Shown: positions 32,317 to 42,656 of the stretch, piece after piece | How the letters are laid out: each line of letters opens with the position of its first letter | Numbering within the stretch: the stretch's first letter is position 1 | NCBI GenBank assembly: GCA_026399755.1 | Contig: JAPLQI010000133.1 | Span: forward strand, 1-64,000 | Reading direction: 5' to 3' | Origin: Pseudomonadota bacterium | GTDB taxonomy: Bacteria > Pseudomonadota > Gammaproteobacteria > Burkholderiales > Chitinibacteraceae | DNA: 64,000 nt | Translations under genes and position numbers: made by a program | The notes under the pieces: generated by a model | What the model was told of the DNA's origin: nothing | The model's database searches: none | What the model saw: only the letters and a program-made list of their open reading frames with translations

Positions 32317-33147
32317 ATGAGCGATACGATACACACACACTTTAGCCATGGCATTGCCACAATTACACTCAACCGACCCGAGCTGAGTAATGCCTTTGAT
32401 GACATGCTAATCGCAGAGCTCACCGCCACGCTTACTGCATTTGGCCAAAACTCAAATTTACGTGTTTTGGTGCTCGCTGCCGAAGGAGGCACATTTAGTG
32501 CAGGTGCAGATTTAAGCTTGATGCACCACGCCACTCAATTTGATCAACATCGTAATTTTGAAGACGCACTCAGATTAGCCCGCCTGATGCAAACATTAGA
32601 GCGGCTTTCCGTCCCCACTATTGCCCGTATCCAAGGGCCAGCATTTGGAGGAGGAGTAGGATTAATTGCTTGCTGTGATTTAGCCGTAGCCAGTTCTGAT
32701 GCTTGGTTTCGAATCAATGAAGTACGCCTCGGCTTAATTCCTGCCGTCATTGGCCCTTATATCATCAGTAAAATTGGGATCAGCGCGGCAAGGCGCTATA
32801 TGTTGACTGCGGAGCGGTTTGATAGCCATACCGCACGGCAATTAGGGTTAATACATGAAGTCAAAGAAGACGCCGCTGCCATCGATCAGCAGGTGCAATC
32901 ATGGATAAACGAGTTACTACAAAATAGCCCCCACGCCTTAACTGCCGCAAAAAGACTGATTACTTCGGTGGTTCATCGCCCGATCGACGATGCAATGATT
33001 TCTGATACCGCACACCGCATCGCCCACATCAGAACACACGAAGAAGCCCGTGAGGGAGTCGCCGCCTATTTAGGCAAGCGCCCCCCTTCATGGCACATCA
33101 ACCGTGCGTCGAAGCCGAGTGTCGATGATGCACTTGCAAGCGACTAG
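32317..33147 (+). CDS. Enoyl-CoA hydratase, methylglutaconyl-CoA hydratase-like
   Basis: This 276-residue crotonase-fold hydratase has ITLNRPELSNAFDDML near the start, AGADLSLM for the first oxyanion turn, and GPAFGGGVGLIACCDLAVAS. The EVRLGLIPAVIGPYIISKIG stretch is the signature of LiuC/AUH-type methylglutaconyl-CoA hydratases in leucine and isoprenoid breakdown, and LTAERF fits the same group. None of the other leucine-catabolism (liu) genes are beside it, so the exact substrate is uncertain. A general 2-enoyl-CoA hydratase is the alternative. Its 3' end overlaps a small antisense gene by 50 bases. Confidence 0.85.
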   Translation: MSDTIHTHFSHGIATITLNRPELSNAFDDMLIAELTATLTAFGQNSNLRVLVLAAEGGTFSAGADLSLMHHATQFDQHRNFEDALRLARLMQTLERLSVPTIARIQGPAFGGGVGLIACCDLAVASSDAWFRINEVRLGLIPAVIGPYIISKIGISAARRYMLTAERFDSHTARQLGLIHEVKEDAAAIDQQVQSWINELLQNSPHALTAAKRLITSVVHRPIDDAMISDTAHRIAHIRTHEEAREGVAAYLGKRPPSWHINRASKPSVDDALASD

Positions 33148-33283
33148 CTATTTCTGACTCTGCAACGCTCAGCAATTGCAAGCTAGGCATTTCAAAAGGG
33201 CGAAGGATGTCTTCACGGGTAGCGAGGATGTCCACGTTTTCTAGCTCAGTGCTTCCGTCATCCATATTGAATACGGTCATCAT
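33098..33283 (-). CDS. Hypothetical 61-aa protein overlapping the hydratase gene tail-to-tail
   Basis: This 61-codon frame has GAGGAG eight bases before the ATG at 33283, one of the better ribosome binding sites in the window. The product begins MMTVFNMDDGSTELENVDIL, is acidic in the first half, and ends in a His/Ser-rich tail (HHRHSASTHG). Those last residues are encoded in the region antisense to the hydratase C-terminus. The first 45 codons lie outside any other gene. I do not recognise the protein. It could be a real small gene whose tail ran into the neighbour after loss of its own stop, or chance. Confidence 0.5.
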   Translation of the reverse strand: MMTVFNMDDGSTELENVDILATREDILRPFEMPSLQLLSVAESEIASRLQVHHRHSASTHG

Positions 33284-33372
33284 GGCAATATCTCCTCGGG
33301 TGTACAGCAGAAACCAGCCTGCTTATTCTTAATATCGGCATATCAGTAAGAAAATACAATCCTCTTACAAAA

Positions 33373-33405
33373 AAAAATGGCAAGGCACAAGTCCTTGCCA
33401 TTTTT
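33373..33405. terminator. Bidirectional terminator after ppiD
   Basis: AAAAATGGCAAGG (33373-33385) and CCTTGCCATTTTT (33393-33405) pair around a seven-base loop, with A and T tracts on either side. It ends 16 bases from the ppiD stop. Confidence 0.85.
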
Positions 33406-33420
33406 ATAGCAACTAAAGCA

Positions 33421-35253
33421 TTACTCTACAGAGCTTGCCTTCAGTTTGTAATCCACTTTAATTTGCGATTTAAGTGCTTGTAAATAACTAGCCACCTCAA
33501 CCTGACCATACATCTGCGCCATATTTTCACTCATCTGGCGGCTTAATTCAGCAGTCATCGCCGGAGCAGCAGTGGTTTGTACCACTTTAAAAATGGCAAA
33601 CCCTTGGCCTTTCACTTCCGCGCCTACATAAGCAGGGAGCTTTGCCGCAGATGCTGCAAAGATTTCCTTAAGCTGTGCAGCAGGCACTACAGATTGCCCC
33701 ATGCGCAACATTGCTTGTGCTGGTGACCAAGGCAAGCTATCAGCCCCGCCCTTTTTAAGCTCAGCTAGTTTTTTAGTGCCTTCCTCAATCGCCAACTTAA
33801 GTGCTTTTTCTTGCTTAAGCTTGTTTGCAATCTCCGCACTCACCACCTCTAGCTTTTGCGATTGAGCAGGCTTAGCTTCAATCACTCGTACCGATACCAA
33901 AGTACCTGCAACCACCTCAATGGCTTCTGAGTTGTGTTTTTTCTTTAACACATCGTCGCTAAAGGCAGCATCACGCAGCTTGTCGTTATTCAGCAGCTCC
34001 TCAGCAGCCTTGGCACGGGTCATCCAGCCACTTTGCTGCACAGCCAGCTTAAATGCCTCTGCTGCTGGCTTTAAGCTATCTGCTTGCTGATAAACCAACT
34101 CGTTAAATCTATCTGCTTGCTTTTGAAAGCCTTGGCTAACTTTTTCCAGCTTTAGTTTTTGCTCAACTTCAGGCTGAACTTCAGCAAAAGTTTTGCTGCG
34201 GATATCATCAAGGCGAATAATGTGCAGACCAAAATCACTCGCTACTACGCCGCTAATCTCACCTTTTTTAAGCTTGAACGCAGCATCATCAAAAGGCTTC
34301 ACCATCGCACCATGTGCAAAAAAGCCCAAATCACCACCGTTAGCTGCCGAACCTGGATCTTGCGATTCTTTTTTGGCTATTTCAGCAAACTGGGCAGGAT
34401 TAGCTTTAAGCGCCAACAGAATGGCATCTGCTTTAGCTTGAGCAGCCTTTTTGGCTTCAGGTTTTGCACCTTTAGGCACAGCAATCAAAATATGGCTGGC
34501 TTTGCGCTCTTCACCTGTTAATTCCGCTTTGTGTGCCTCAAAATACTTTTGCACATCGCTTGGGCTAACAGAAATGGTCTTGGCTAATTCCTGCTGCGAA
34601 AATGCAACATATTCTAGCTTAACCATTTCTGGCAATTTGAATTCAGCGGCGTGAGCATCGTAATATTTTTTAACATCGCTATCACTCACGCTGACTTGCG
34701 ACATAAATGCAGCGGGTGAGATTTGCAGCATCGCTACATCTCTTTTTTCACCCAATAGCTTGGCCATGTATTCAGTCATTGCCTTCGATTGAATACCACT
34801 AGAAAAACCAGCCAATAAATGGCTGCTGGCTAAATCATCACGCACACGCTGCTGAAAAGTCAGCGGCGTCATTTGCTGCGCGGCTAACAAGTCTTTATAA
34901 CGTTGTGGGCTAAATTTACCGTTTTCTTGAAAATCGGGAATGGCAGCAATGGCATCGCGAATCTGATCATCAGATACATTGAGATGCAACAGACCTGCTT
35001 GCTCTAGCAATAGCTGCTTTTTAACCAGCTGTTCGAGCACCATCGGCTTCATTTCATTCGGGACAGGGCGATTACCAATGGCTTCGGCAAGCTCCCGAGG
35101 GGTAATAGGGGTTTGGCCAACCTTAGCTAAATACGCATCGCCATCTTCCATCGCGCTATAGCCAGTTAGACCCACACCAACAACCAGCCCTAAAGATACA
35201 AGGCCAAGGACCACCTGAACGGCGGTTTTGTTCTTTTCAACAAAGGAAAACAT
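33421..35253 (-). CDS. ppiD: Periplasmic folding chaperone/peptidyl-prolyl isomerase PpiD
   Basis: This 610-residue protein is anchored by one N-terminal membrane helix (about 12-34, VVLGLVSLGLVVGVGLTGY). A SurA-like chaperone N-domain and a central parvulin domain (ERKASHILIAVP... to DFGLHIIRLDDIRSKTF) follow, then a C-terminal domain. PpiD assists newly translocated proteins at the SecYEG exit. The start at 35253 (MFSFVEKNKT) is the family start; the open frame upstream has no family resemblance. It closes the classic tig-clpP-clpX-lon-hupB-ppiD order, here with two tRNA genes between hupB and ppiD. Confidence 0.93.
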   Translation of the reverse strand: MFSFVEKNKTAVQVVLGLVSLGLVVGVGLTGYSAMEDGDAYLAKVGQTPITPRELAEAIGNRPVPNEMKPMVLEQLVKKQLLLEQAGLLHLNVSDDQIRDAIAAIPDFQENGKFSPQRYKDLLAAQQMTPLTFQQRVRDDLASSHLLAGFSSGIQSKAMTEYMAKLLGEKRDVAMLQISPAAFMSQVSVSDSDVKKYYDAHAAEFKLPEMVKLEYVAFSQQELAKTISVSPSDVQKYFEAHKAELTGEERKASHILIAVPKGAKPEAKKAAQAKADAILLALKANPAQFAEIAKKESQDPGSAANGGDLGFFAHGAMVKPFDDAAFKLKKGEISGVVASDFGLHIIRLDDIRSKTFAEVQPEVEQKLKLEKVSQGFQKQADRFNELVYQQADSLKPAAEAFKLAVQQSGWMTRAKAAEELLNNDKLRDAAFSDDVLKKKHNSEAIEVVAGTLVSVRVIEAKPAQSQKLEVVSAEIANKLKQEKALKLAIEEGTKKLAELKKGGADSLPWSPAQAMLRMGQSVVPAAQLKEIFAASAAKLPAYVGAEVKGQGFAIFKVVQTTAAPAMTAELSRQMSENMAQMYGQVEVASYLQALKSQIKVDYKLKASSVE

Positions 35254-35337
35254 GAGACAGTCAACTCCGCAAGTGATTCGCGGCATATGATGCCAGATTG
35301 ACGCCTGCCTGTCTGCCTCAGGCAGCAATAGATAAAC

Positions 35338-35367
35338 AAAAAGCCAAACATTTCTGTTTGGCTTTTT
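35338..35367 (-). terminator. Terminator after the tRNA-Val/tRNA-Asp pair
   Basis: AAAAAGCCAAACA and TGTTTGGCTTTTT pair perfectly around TTTC. On the minus strand it follows the tRNA-Asp 3' end by 14 bases and precedes ppiD. Confidence 0.85.
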
Positions 35368-35381
35368 GTTTTAATCTTTAT

Positions 35382-35458
35382 TGGCGGAGCGGACGGGACT
35401 CGAACCCGCGACCCCCGGCGTGACAGGCCGGTATTCTAACCAACTGAACTACCACTCC
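35382..35458 (-). tRNA. tRNA-Asp (GTC)
   Basis: This 77-base tRNA on the minus strand starts GGAGTGGTAGTTCAG and ends CGCTCCGCCA with CCA encoded. The anticodon loop CTGTCAC gives GTC. The T arm GGGTTCGAGTCCC is standard. It follows tRNA-Val by 29 bases and they probably share a transcript. Confidence 0.95.
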
Positions 35459-35487
35459 TCATTGCAACTATTTCTTATACAAGTAAG

Positions 35488-35563
35488 TGGTGGGTGATGA
35501 CGGGGTCGAACCGCCGACATTCTGCGTGTAAGGCAGACGCTCTACCAACTGAGCTAATCACCC
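35488..35563 (-). tRNA. tRNA-Val (TAC)
   Basis: This 76-base tRNA on the minus strand starts GGGTGATTAGCTCAG and ends ATCACCCACCA with CCA encoded. The anticodon loop CTTACAC gives TAC. The D arm AGCTCAGTTGGTAGAGC is canonical. Confidence 0.95.
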
Positions 35564-35706
35564 ATTTCTATTTCCACACCACAAGCAATCATGCTATTGC
35601 AAAAATCGCTGTGTTGCGTGTTAGGTAACAACCCTAGCAAACCAAGTTAATTACCTAACATCCACATTACCGCACTAAAAAAGATTTAGTCAGCAAAGTA
35701 AGTCGA

Positions 35707-35979
35707 TTATTGTACTGCATCTTTCAGTGATTTACCAGCCCTAAATTTAGGCTGTTTCGCTGCTGCAATCGCAATAGTCTCACCAGTGCGTGGATTACGG
35801 CCACTGCGTTCTGCGCGCTCAGACACATAAAAAGAGCCAAAGCCGACCAGCGTTACTTCGTCGCCGCCCTTCAGTGCATTGGTAACGGCTTCTACTGTTG
35901 CATCCAGAGCTTTACCTGCATCAGCCTTGGAGAGACCAGCGGATTCTGCGATGGCGTTGATGAGTTCCGATTTATTCAC
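35707..35979 (-). CDS. hupB: DNA-binding protein HU
   Basis: This 90-residue histone-like nucleoid protein begins [21 protein letters not shown], with [26 protein letters not shown] holding the DNA-bending beta-arm with its intercalating proline, and ends [12 protein letters not shown]. It bends and compacts DNA as a dimer. The position directly downstream of lon, with 84 bases between, is conserved with enterobacterial hupB. It is followed by the tRNA-Val/Asp pair. Confidence 0.95.
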   Translation of the reverse strand: MNKSELINAIAESAGLSKADAGKALDATVEAVTNALKGGDEVTLVGFGSFYVSERAERSGRNPRTGETIAIAAAKQPKFRAGKSLKDAVQ

Positions 35980-36063
35980 TTACGTCCCCTTACAATTCTG
36001 ATTGGATTGATACGATTAACTATTGACTACAGCTTTATAGCAAGCCACAAAATCTTGTGTCAA

Positions 36064-38478
36064 CTAATGTTTTGTAAGCTGCCCAGATACTTCTGCCCCA
36101 GCTTGCGGCAGAACAGGCTCAACACTCACAATTTCTTCCGGCAAAACCTCCGGCAAACGCTCTAAGGCAAACCCCAGCACCTGGTCGATCCACTTAACCG
36201 GATGAATGGTAAGTCCACGCTTCACATTGTCAGGAATCTCTGCAAGATCCTTAACATTGCCCTCGGGAATCAATACCTGCTTAATGCCACCGCGGTGAGC
36301 AGCAAGCAGTTTCTCCTTTAAACCGCCAATTGGCAACACTTCGCCGCGTAGCGTGATCTCTCCAGTCATTGCAACATCGCAACGAACGGGAATACCCGAC
36401 AATACCGACACCATAGCGGTCGCAATACCAATCCCTGCAGACGGGCCATCTTTTGGCGTTGCGCCTTCAGGAAAGTGAATGTGCATATCAATTTTCTGAT
36501 AAAAATCAGGGTCAACTCCCAAAGCTTTTGCACGACTACGCACAACCGACAAGGCCGCTTGGATGGATTCTTGCATCACATCACCCAGCTTACCGGTCTG
36601 AATCATTTTCCCCTTACCTGGGAATTTTACCGCTTCGATGGTGAGCAATTCGCCCCCCACTTCGGTCCATGCAAGGCCAGTAACCTGCCCAACTTGGTTA
36701 GTTTGCTCAGCCATACCGTAGTCAAAACGATGTACGCCGAGGTATTTTTCCAAGTTTTTAGGTGTCACCGTGATCTTTTTATCACTTGGTTTCATCAAAA
36801 GACTTTTCACTACCTTACGGCAGATACGAGCGATTTCACGATCCAAGCTACGCACGCCCGCTTCACGTGTGTAGTAACGCACCACATCACGCACCGCAGT
36901 ATCGGAAATCAGCAACTCACCCTCTTGTACCCCATTGGCCTTAATTTGTTTTGGCACGAGGTATTTAAGCGCAATATTTACTTTTTCGTCTTCGGTATAG
37001 CCAGACAGACGAATAACTTCCATCCGATCCAACAATGCCGGAGGAATATTCAAAGAATTAGCCGTTGCAACAAACATCACATCCGACAAATCAAAATCGA
37101 CTTCTAGATAATGATCGCTAAATGCATGGTTTTGTTCTGGATCTAAGACTTCCAACAAAGCTGACGATGGATCACCACGGAAATCCGCACCCATCTTATC
37201 GACTTCATCGAGCAAAAAGAGTGGATTTTTTACACCAATCTTGGTCATCGATTGCAAAATCTTACCTGGCATCGAGCCAATATAGGTACGACGGTGACCA
37301 CGAATTTCAGATTCATCACGTACGCCACCCAAGGCCATGCGCACAAACTTGCGGTTCGTTGCGCGTGCAATCGACTCACCCAAGGAGGTTTTACCCACGC
37401 CTGGTGGCCCTACAAGGCAGAGAATCGGCGCTTTGAGCTTTTCAACACGGCTTTGTACCGCGAGGTACTCCACAATGCGCTCTTTCACTTTTTCTAGGCC
37501 GTAATGGTCGGTATCGAGCACCAACTCAGCAGCAGGCAATTCCTTACTGATTTTGGTTTTCTTTTTCCACGGCAAATCAAGCAGCGTATCGATGTAATTA
37601 CGCACCACCGTCGCTTCAGCAGACATAGGCGACATCATACGTAATTTTTTAAGCTCAGATTCAGCCTTATCACGCGCTTCTTTACTCATACCGGCGTTTT
37701 TGATTTTTTTATCAAGCTCGTCGATATCAGCGTTTTCGTCTAATTCACCCAGCTCTTTCTGAATCGCCTTAACCTGCTCATTCAGATAATACTCGCGCTG
37801 GCTTTTTTCCATCTGGCGCTTCACGCGGCCACGGATGCGCTTTTCAACCTGCAAGATGTCCAGCTCGGACTCAAGCTGCTTTAACAGCTGCTCCATGCGG
37901 CGACGCAGATCAAACATCTCTAAGATCTCTTGCTTTTGCTCCAGCTTTAAAGGCAAGTGCGCAGCAATAGTATCGGCCAAGCGATGAGCATCTTCGATCC
38001 CTGCAAGGGACGTCAGAATTTCAGGTGGGATTTTTTTATTAAGCTTAACAAACTGATCAAATTGAGTTAGTAAAGCGCGGCGCATTGCTTCTACTTCATG
38101 CCCCTGCTCACCGCTTACATCAACCGGATGAGCGATGGCGCTATAAAAACCCGCCTCTTCATCGATGTCTGTGACTTCAGCACGCTGGCCACCTTCAACC
38201 AGCACTTTTACCGTGCCATCTGGAAGCTTTAGCATCTGCAAGATGCTGGCAATCGTACCTACAGGATAAATGTCAGCCAAGCCTGGCTCATCTTTCTGGG
38301 CGTTCTTTTGCGCAACCAACAAGATATGGCGGCCATCTTCCATCGCGGCTTCTAGCGCGCGAATCGACTTTGGGCGACCCACAAAAAGCGGGATAACCAT
38401 ATGCGGAAACACCACCACATCTCGTAGCGGCAATAGCGGCAAATGGACATCGTCAGCAAACGCAATAGTTTGGGACAT
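36064..38478 (-). CDS. lon: ATP-dependent protease Lon
   Basis: This 804-residue soluble AAA+ serine protease degrades misfolded and regulatory proteins. The N-terminal substrate domain starts [22 protein letters not shown]. Walker A is [11 protein letters not shown] (near 355) and Walker B is [11 protein letters not shown]. The catalytic Ser is in [14 protein letters not shown] (near 680), with the paired Lys in [14 protein letters not shown]. The start at 38478 (MSQTIAF) follows GAGGA by nine bases; a TTG two codons upstream is unlikely. It is the third protease gene of the tig-clpP-clpX-lon series. Confidence 0.95.
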   Translation of the reverse strand: MSQTIAFADDVHLPLLPLRDVVVFPHMVIPLFVGRPKSIRALEAAMEDGRHILLVAQKNAQKDEPGLADIYPVGTIASILQMLKLPDGTVKVLVEGGQRAEVTDIDEEAGFYSAIAHPVDVSGEQGHEVEAMRRALLTQFDQFVKLNKKIPPEILTSLAGIEDAHRLADTIAAHLPLKLEQKQEILEMFDLRRRMEQLLKQLESELDILQVEKRIRGRVKRQMEKSQREYYLNEQVKAIQKELGELDENADIDELDKKIKNAGMSKEARDKAESELKKLRMMSPMSAEATVVRNYIDTLLDLPWKKKTKISKELPAAELVLDTDHYGLEKVKERIVEYLAVQSRVEKLKAPILCLVGPPGVGKTSLGESIARATNRKFVRMALGGVRDESEIRGHRRTYIGSMPGKILQSMTKIGVKNPLFLLDEVDKMGADFRGDPSSALLEVLDPEQNHAFSDHYLEVDFDLSDVMFVATANSLNIPPALLDRMEVIRLSGYTEDEKVNIALKYLVPKQIKANGVQEGELLISDTAVRDVVRYYTREAGVRSLDREIARICRKVVKSLLMKPSDKKITVTPKNLEKYLGVHRFDYGMAEQTNQVGQVTGLAWTEVGGELLTIEAVKFPGKGKMIQTGKLGDVMQESIQAALSVVRSRAKALGVDPDFYQKIDMHIHFPEGATPKDGPSAGIGIATAMVSVLSGIPVRCDVAMTGEITLRGEVLPIGGLKEKLLAAHRGGIKQVLIPEGNVKDLAEIPDNVKRGLTIHPVKWIDQVLGFALERLPEVLPEEIVSVEPVLPQAGAEVSGQLTKH

Positions 38479-38600
38479 TAACAAGGGTCCTCGAGGATGG
38501 ATTTACCCCCCAAATCATGGGGGCGCGGGCAAGGAAATACAATGCCCAAGAACACAATCTAAGCTGAATATTCCAGTAGATTGCCTAGCTAATTGTTTTA

Positions 38601-38659
38601 CAGGGGATTTTAATTATGGCGGAGCGTGGTAATCTGCGCCGCTTTATTAAAATCCCCTG
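38601..38659. repeat. 14-bp inverted repeat in the clpX-lon space
   Basis: CAGGGGATTTTAAT (38601-38614) and ATTAAAATCCCCTG (38646-38659) are perfect arms, with GGCGG/CCGC-rich pairing inside. There is no T run on either side, so a terminator is doubtful. It could be a regulatory hairpin or a small repeat between clpX and the lon promoter. Confidence 0.6.
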
Positions 38660-38728
38660 CAAGGCCTTTCATATTTATTAATTTTTTAAGTAACGCCTAC
38701 ACACAGGGCATGCAGGTGTCATTTAAAA

Positions 38729-39982
38729 TCAATCCACTACAACAGAATCCGTATACACAATCGTTGGTGCAGTCGCGTTTTTAATCACACTCTCATCCAC
38801 CACCACGCGCTCCACCCCCTTTAAGGAAGGCAGCTCGTACATGATATCTAGAAGTGATGATTCAACAATTGAACGCAAACCACGTGCGCCGATCTTACGT
38901 TCCATCGCCTTATGTGCAATCGAAGCCAAAGCCTCTTTACCCACTTCCAGCTCAACGCCTTCTAGCGAGAACAATTTCTGATATTGCTTGATCAGTGCGT
39001 TTTTTGGCTCAGTAAGGATAGATACCAATGCTGCTTCATCCAGCTCTTCAAGAGTAGCTGTAACCGGCAAGCGGCCAACGAATTCTGGAATCAAACCAAA
39101 ACGGATTAAATCGTCCGGCTCAACCGTGTGTAACATTTTGCCAACACTGGTGTTTTCGTCTTTGCTCATCACTTCGGCACCAAAACCAATGCCGCTTTTC
39201 ACTGAGCGATTACGAATAATCTTGTCTAGGCCTTCAAATGCACCACCACAAATAAACAAGATATTAGTGGTATCAACCTGCGGCATATCTTGATTTGGGT
39301 GCTTGCGACCGCCCTGAGGTGGCACAGAGGCAATCGTACCCTCCACCAGCTTCAACAGCGCCTGCTGCACGCCTTCACCGGACACATCACGGGTAATCGA
39401 AGGATTTTCAGATTTGCGGGCAATTTTATCGATTTCATCGATATAGATAATACCGCGCTGGGCTTTTTCTACATCGTAATCACACTGAGCCAATAGCTTA
39501 GCAATGATGTGCTCAACATCCTCACCCACATAACCGGCCTCGGTCAGCGTGGTGGCATCCGCAATCACAAACGGCACATCTAGAAGCTTAGCCATGGTTT
39601 GTGCAAGCAAGGTCTTGCCTGAACCAGTAGGCCCAATCAAGAGAATATTGGACTTGGCTAACTCAACATCATTATCGCTAGACTTATTGCTAGTCAGACG
39701 TTTGTAATGATTATAAACCGCCACCGCTAGAATTTTTTTAGCGCGCTCTTGCCCAATCACATAAGAATCGAGCGTAGTCCGAATTTCCATCGGCGTAGGT
39801 ACACGCTTGCCATCTGTTGCCTGCGCAGTTTCGCCAATGACCGCAGCAGCTTCGTCTTTCAATACGTCGCGACAAAGCTCAATACATTCGTTGCAGATAA
39901 AAACTTGCGGGCCAGCAATCAGCTTAACTACTTCGTGCTGGCTCTTACCGCAAAAAGAACAATAAAGGAGTTTTTCTGACAT
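38729..39982 (-). CDS. clpX: ClpX, ATPase subunit of the ClpXP protease
   Basis: This 417-residue AAA+ unfoldase selects substrates for ClpP. The N-terminal zinc domain has [11 protein letters not shown] and CNECIELC (four cysteines). Walker A is GPTGSGKT (near 118), Walker [12 protein letters not shown], the arginine-finger region [11 protein letters not shown], and the ClpP-docking loop GIGFGAEV. All functional motifs are intact. It follows clpP with a terminator between (40059-40084), so part of its expression may come from its own promoter. Confidence 0.96.
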   Translation of the reverse strand: MSEKLLYCSFCGKSQHEVVKLIAGPQVFICNECIELCRDVLKDEAAAVIGETAQATDGKRVPTPMEIRTTLDSYVIGQERAKKILAVAVYNHYKRLTSNKSSDNDVELAKSNILLIGPTGSGKTLLAQTMAKLLDVPFVIADATTLTEAGYVGEDVEHIIAKLLAQCDYDVEKAQRGIIYIDEIDKIARKSENPSITRDVSGEGVQQALLKLVEGTIASVPPQGGRKHPNQDMPQVDTTNILFICGGAFEGLDKIIRNRSVKSGIGFGAEVMSKDENTSVGKMLHTVEPDDLIRFGLIPEFVGRLPVTATLEELDEAALVSILTEPKNALIKQYQKLFSLEGVELEVGKEALASIAHKAMERKIGARGLRSIVESSLLDIMYELPSLKGVERVVVDESVIKNATAPTIVYTDSVVVD

Positions 39983-40058
39983 TGCCTAACCTACACCCCA
40001 AACAACGGGCCATTGCAGCCTGTCTCATTTAAAACCACAAACCGACAGGCCACTAGAA

Positions 40059-40084
40059 TAAAAAACCGCCAGGCACGCTGGCGG
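40059..40084 (-). terminator. Terminator between clpP and clpX
   Basis: CCGCCAG (40066-40072) pairs with CTGGCGG (40078-40084); on the minus strand the stem is followed by six T. It begins 22 bases after the clpP stop and probably reduces read-through into clpX. Confidence 0.8.
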
Positions 40085-40106
40085 CATTGTCACGACTCAA
40101 ACCAGC

Positions 40107-40739
40107 TTATTTAGCTGTTGGCACGCTACGAGACTGCAATACTTCATCAATCAGACCGTAATCTTTTGATTCCGCAGCACTCATAAAATTATCACGATCG
40201 GTATCATGCTCAACCGTTTCAATGCTTTGGCCAGTATGCTTAGCCAACATCTCATTCAGGGAGCGTTTAGTTTTGATCAATTCACGGGCATGAATTTCAA
40301 CATCGGAAGCTTGCCCTGATAAACCACCAATCAATGGCTGGTGAATCATAATGCGTGAATTTGGCAAGGCAAAGCGCTTACCCTTAGCACCGCTAGACAA
40401 TAAGAACGCGCCCATACTGGCGGCCATCCCTACGCACATGGTCGATACATCAGGCTTGATAAAATTCATTGTGTCGTAAATAGCCAGACCAGCCGTTACC
40501 GAGCCGCCCGGTGAGTTGATATACAGATGAATATCTTTATCTGGATTTTCGGATTCCAAAAACAACATCTGCGCAACAATCAGATTTGCGCTTTGATCGT
40601 TTACTGGGCCGACCAAGAAAATAACACGCTCTTTTAAGAGGCGCGAGTAGATATCATAAGAACGCTCGCCACGACCACTTTGCTCAACGACCATTGGGAT
40701 ATACCCAAGGTTTTGCGGATCAAATTCTTGTCTCGACAT
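40107..40739 (-). CDS. clpP: ClpP, proteolytic subunit of ClpXP/ClpAP
   Basis: This 210-residue serine protease forms the tetradecameric barrel. The catalytic Ser is in [13 protein letters not shown], the His in [11 protein letters not shown] and the Asp in [13 protein letters not shown]. The N-terminus [20 protein letters not shown] is standard. It lies between tig and clpX on the same strand. Confidence 0.96.
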   Translation of the reverse strand: MSRQEFDPQNLGYIPMVVEQSGRGERSYDIYSRLLKERVIFLVGPVNDQSANLIVAQMLFLESENPDKDIHLYINSPGGSVTAGLAIYDTMNFIKPDVSTMCVGMAASMGAFLLSSGAKGKRFALPNSRIMIHQPLIGGLSGQASDVEIHARELIKTKRSLNEMLAKHTGQSIETVEHDTDRDNFMSAAESKDYGLIDEVLQSRSVPTAK

Positions 40740-40818
40740 CTTTTTCTCTCAGAAATAAAGGCGCAATTGACTGCTTATTTTAGTAAACATATCAATAAAA
40801 CCTATATGGTCATTCAAA

Positions 40819-40850
40819 CGATAAAGTGCCACCTTAATGACACTTTATCG
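40819..40850. terminator. Hairpin between tig and clpP
   Basis: CGATAAAGTG (40819-40828) and CACTTTATCG (40841-40850) form a perfect ten-base stem with a 12-base loop. No T run follows on the minus strand, so it may be an attenuator or an RNA-processing site rather than a full terminator. Confidence 0.45.
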
Positions 40851-40875
40851 TAGCACCTCGAATAACTGAGAATGA

Positions 40876-42183
40876 TTAGCCTTGTTGGCCCATCAGTTCT
40901 TCAAAGGACATGCCTTTTTCAGTTACTTGTGCCTTAGCCAACACAAACTCAACCACATTGTCTTCCAATGCCATTGATTCTGGGCCAGCCAAACGCTCAC
41001 GATCTTCAAAGTACCAAGCTACAACTTCGCTTGGATCTTCGTAATTCTGCGCCAAGTCTTCAACAACGGCCTTCACTTGTTCTAGCTTAGCTTCTAAGGC
41101 ATTGCCTTTCACCAATTCAGCTAAAGCTAAGCCTAAGTGAACGCGGCGCTGTGCTTGCGCTTCAAACATTTCTGGCGAGAACGGAACATACTTTGGGTCG
41201 ATACCGCGTGCTTTCAAGTCTGCTAATGCACCTTCAGCCAAACGACCGATTTCTAATTGCACTAAAGCCTTAGGCAAATCAGTCGGCGCAGCAGCGATCA
41301 ACGCTGTCATTACATTTTCTTTAGCACGTGCTTTCAGACGGAAGCGTACTTCGCGCTCCAGATTGCCACGGACTTCAGCGCGCATTTTCTCTACATCGCC
41401 ATCGACAATACCGAGGCTTTTTGCGAAATCTGCATCAACTTCTGGCAAGATTGCAGCAGCAACGTTTTTAACTGTGATTTCGAATACGGCAGTTTTACCT
41501 GCAACATCGGCACCATGGTAATCAGCGGGGAATTCAACGCTAACCGATTTGGTTTCGTCTTCTTTCATGCCAATCACACCAGCTTCAAAACCTGGCAACA
41601 TTTGACCCTTGCCCAGCAAGAAAGCGTGGTTCTCAGCAGAGCCACCGTCAAACAATACGCCGTCGATTGAGCCTTTGAAGTCAACAATCACGCGATCGCC
41701 ATCCGCCGCTTCGCGCTCTACACGTTCAAAGCGAGTGCGCTGACGACGCAGAATATCAACCGTTTTTTCTACTTCAGCATCGGACAAATCCAATACTGGT
41801 TTTTCAATTTGAGCCGCAGCCAAATCGCCAATCACCACTTCTGGGTACACTTCAAAGGTAGCCGAGAATTGGAAATCGCCTGTTTCTTCCGCCGCATCTT
41901 TTGGCTCGAAACGTGGGTAGCCCGCTACGCGAAGCTTTTGCTCTTGCACAGCCTGACCAAAACTTACTTCAACCGTTTCACCCAATACTTCTTCTTGGAT
42001 GCGGAAGCCGTAGTTTTGCGCAACGATTTTCATCGGAGCCTTACCTGGACGGAAACCAGCAATTTTTGCTGTTTTAGCAACGTGCTTTAAACGCGCGTTA
42101 ACTTGTTCGGTAATTTCTTCCCGAGGCACGGAAATAGACAGGCGACGCTCGAGTTGATTCAGGGTTTCTAGTTGTACTTGCAT
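40876..42183 (-). CDS. tig: Trigger factor
   Basis: This 435-residue ribosome-bound chaperone and prolyl isomerase has the N-terminal ribosome-docking domain with the GFRPGKAPM signature (near residues 43-51). An FKBP-like domain runs about 155-245 (DRVIVDFKGSIDGVLFDGG), and a long helical C-terminal domain ends in FEELMGQQG. It heads the tig-clpP-clpX-lon-hupB-ppiD series, coupling nascent-chain folding with degradation. Confidence 0.95.
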   Translation of the reverse strand: MQVQLETLNQLERRLSISVPREEITEQVNARLKHVAKTAKIAGFRPGKAPMKIVAQNYGFRIQEEVLGETVEVSFGQAVQEQKLRVAGYPRFEPKDAAEETGDFQFSATFEVYPEVVIGDLAAAQIEKPVLDLSDAEVEKTVDILRRQRTRFERVEREAADGDRVIVDFKGSIDGVLFDGGSAENHAFLLGKGQMLPGFEAGVIGMKEDETKSVSVEFPADYHGADVAGKTAVFEITVKNVAAAILPEVDADFAKSLGIVDGDVEKMRAEVRGNLEREVRFRLKARAKENVMTALIAAAPTDLPKALVQLEIGRLAEGALADLKARGIDPKYVPFSPEMFEAQAQRRVHLGLALAELVKGNALEAKLEQVKAVVEDLAQNYEDPSEVVAWYFEDRERLAGPESMALEDNVVEFVLAKAQVTEKGMSFEELMGQQG

Positions 42184-42611
42184 TTCAAACCATTCCTATG
42201 GGGGATCAACGCGCGTACACGCATCTTAATAAATAGGGGATAAAGCCAGCTCATCATCAGGCAAGGTCAGTACGACCAACTTGCCAGACCTACTAAAGAT
42301 CTAACAAACACAAAGCGCCCAGTACGACTTACCAACAAAGTCGGTAAGTTTAGCGCACAACAGGGCGCAAATCCAAACAGAATTATTAACCAGCAGCACA
42401 AGTGGCCCAAACACAGCCACAATCAGGCTTGCAGCCGGCAAAAAACTGAGCATGATTGATTACTAGCAGATTGAAAATGGGCTTAAGACTAGGCTTATTA
42501 TTTTAGAGCCGTACAAGGCCCTATTTATAAACAGAGCAAGAAAGACGACTCACAACAGATTATTTTGAGCCGCTACATGCCAGCTCCAAACGCACAAAAA
42601 TTGCACGCATG
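42184..42611. other. Intergenic space upstream of tig
   Basis: About 430 bases without a supported gene. It should hold the tig promoter. GCGCCCAG...CAGGGCGC (42316-42368) with CTTACC/GGTAAG inside forms a long imperfect hairpin that could lie in the tig leader. Confidence 0.45.
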
Positions 42612-42648
42612 AAAAAGGCCGCAAGAGCATCACTCTTGCGGCCTTTTT
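42612..42648 (-). terminator. Terminator after tRNA-Leu
   Basis: AAAAAGGCCGCAAGAG and CTCTTGCGGCCTTTTT pair perfectly around CATCA. It starts nine bases after the tRNA 3' end on the minus strand. Confidence 0.9.
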
Positions 42649-42656
42649 AGAATATT

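Noticed and set aside
38480-38560. Heat-shock sigma-32 promoter before lon
   Set aside because: A CCCCATGAT-like -10 is present on the minus strand, but no CTTGAA-type -35 occurs at 11-15 bases from it.
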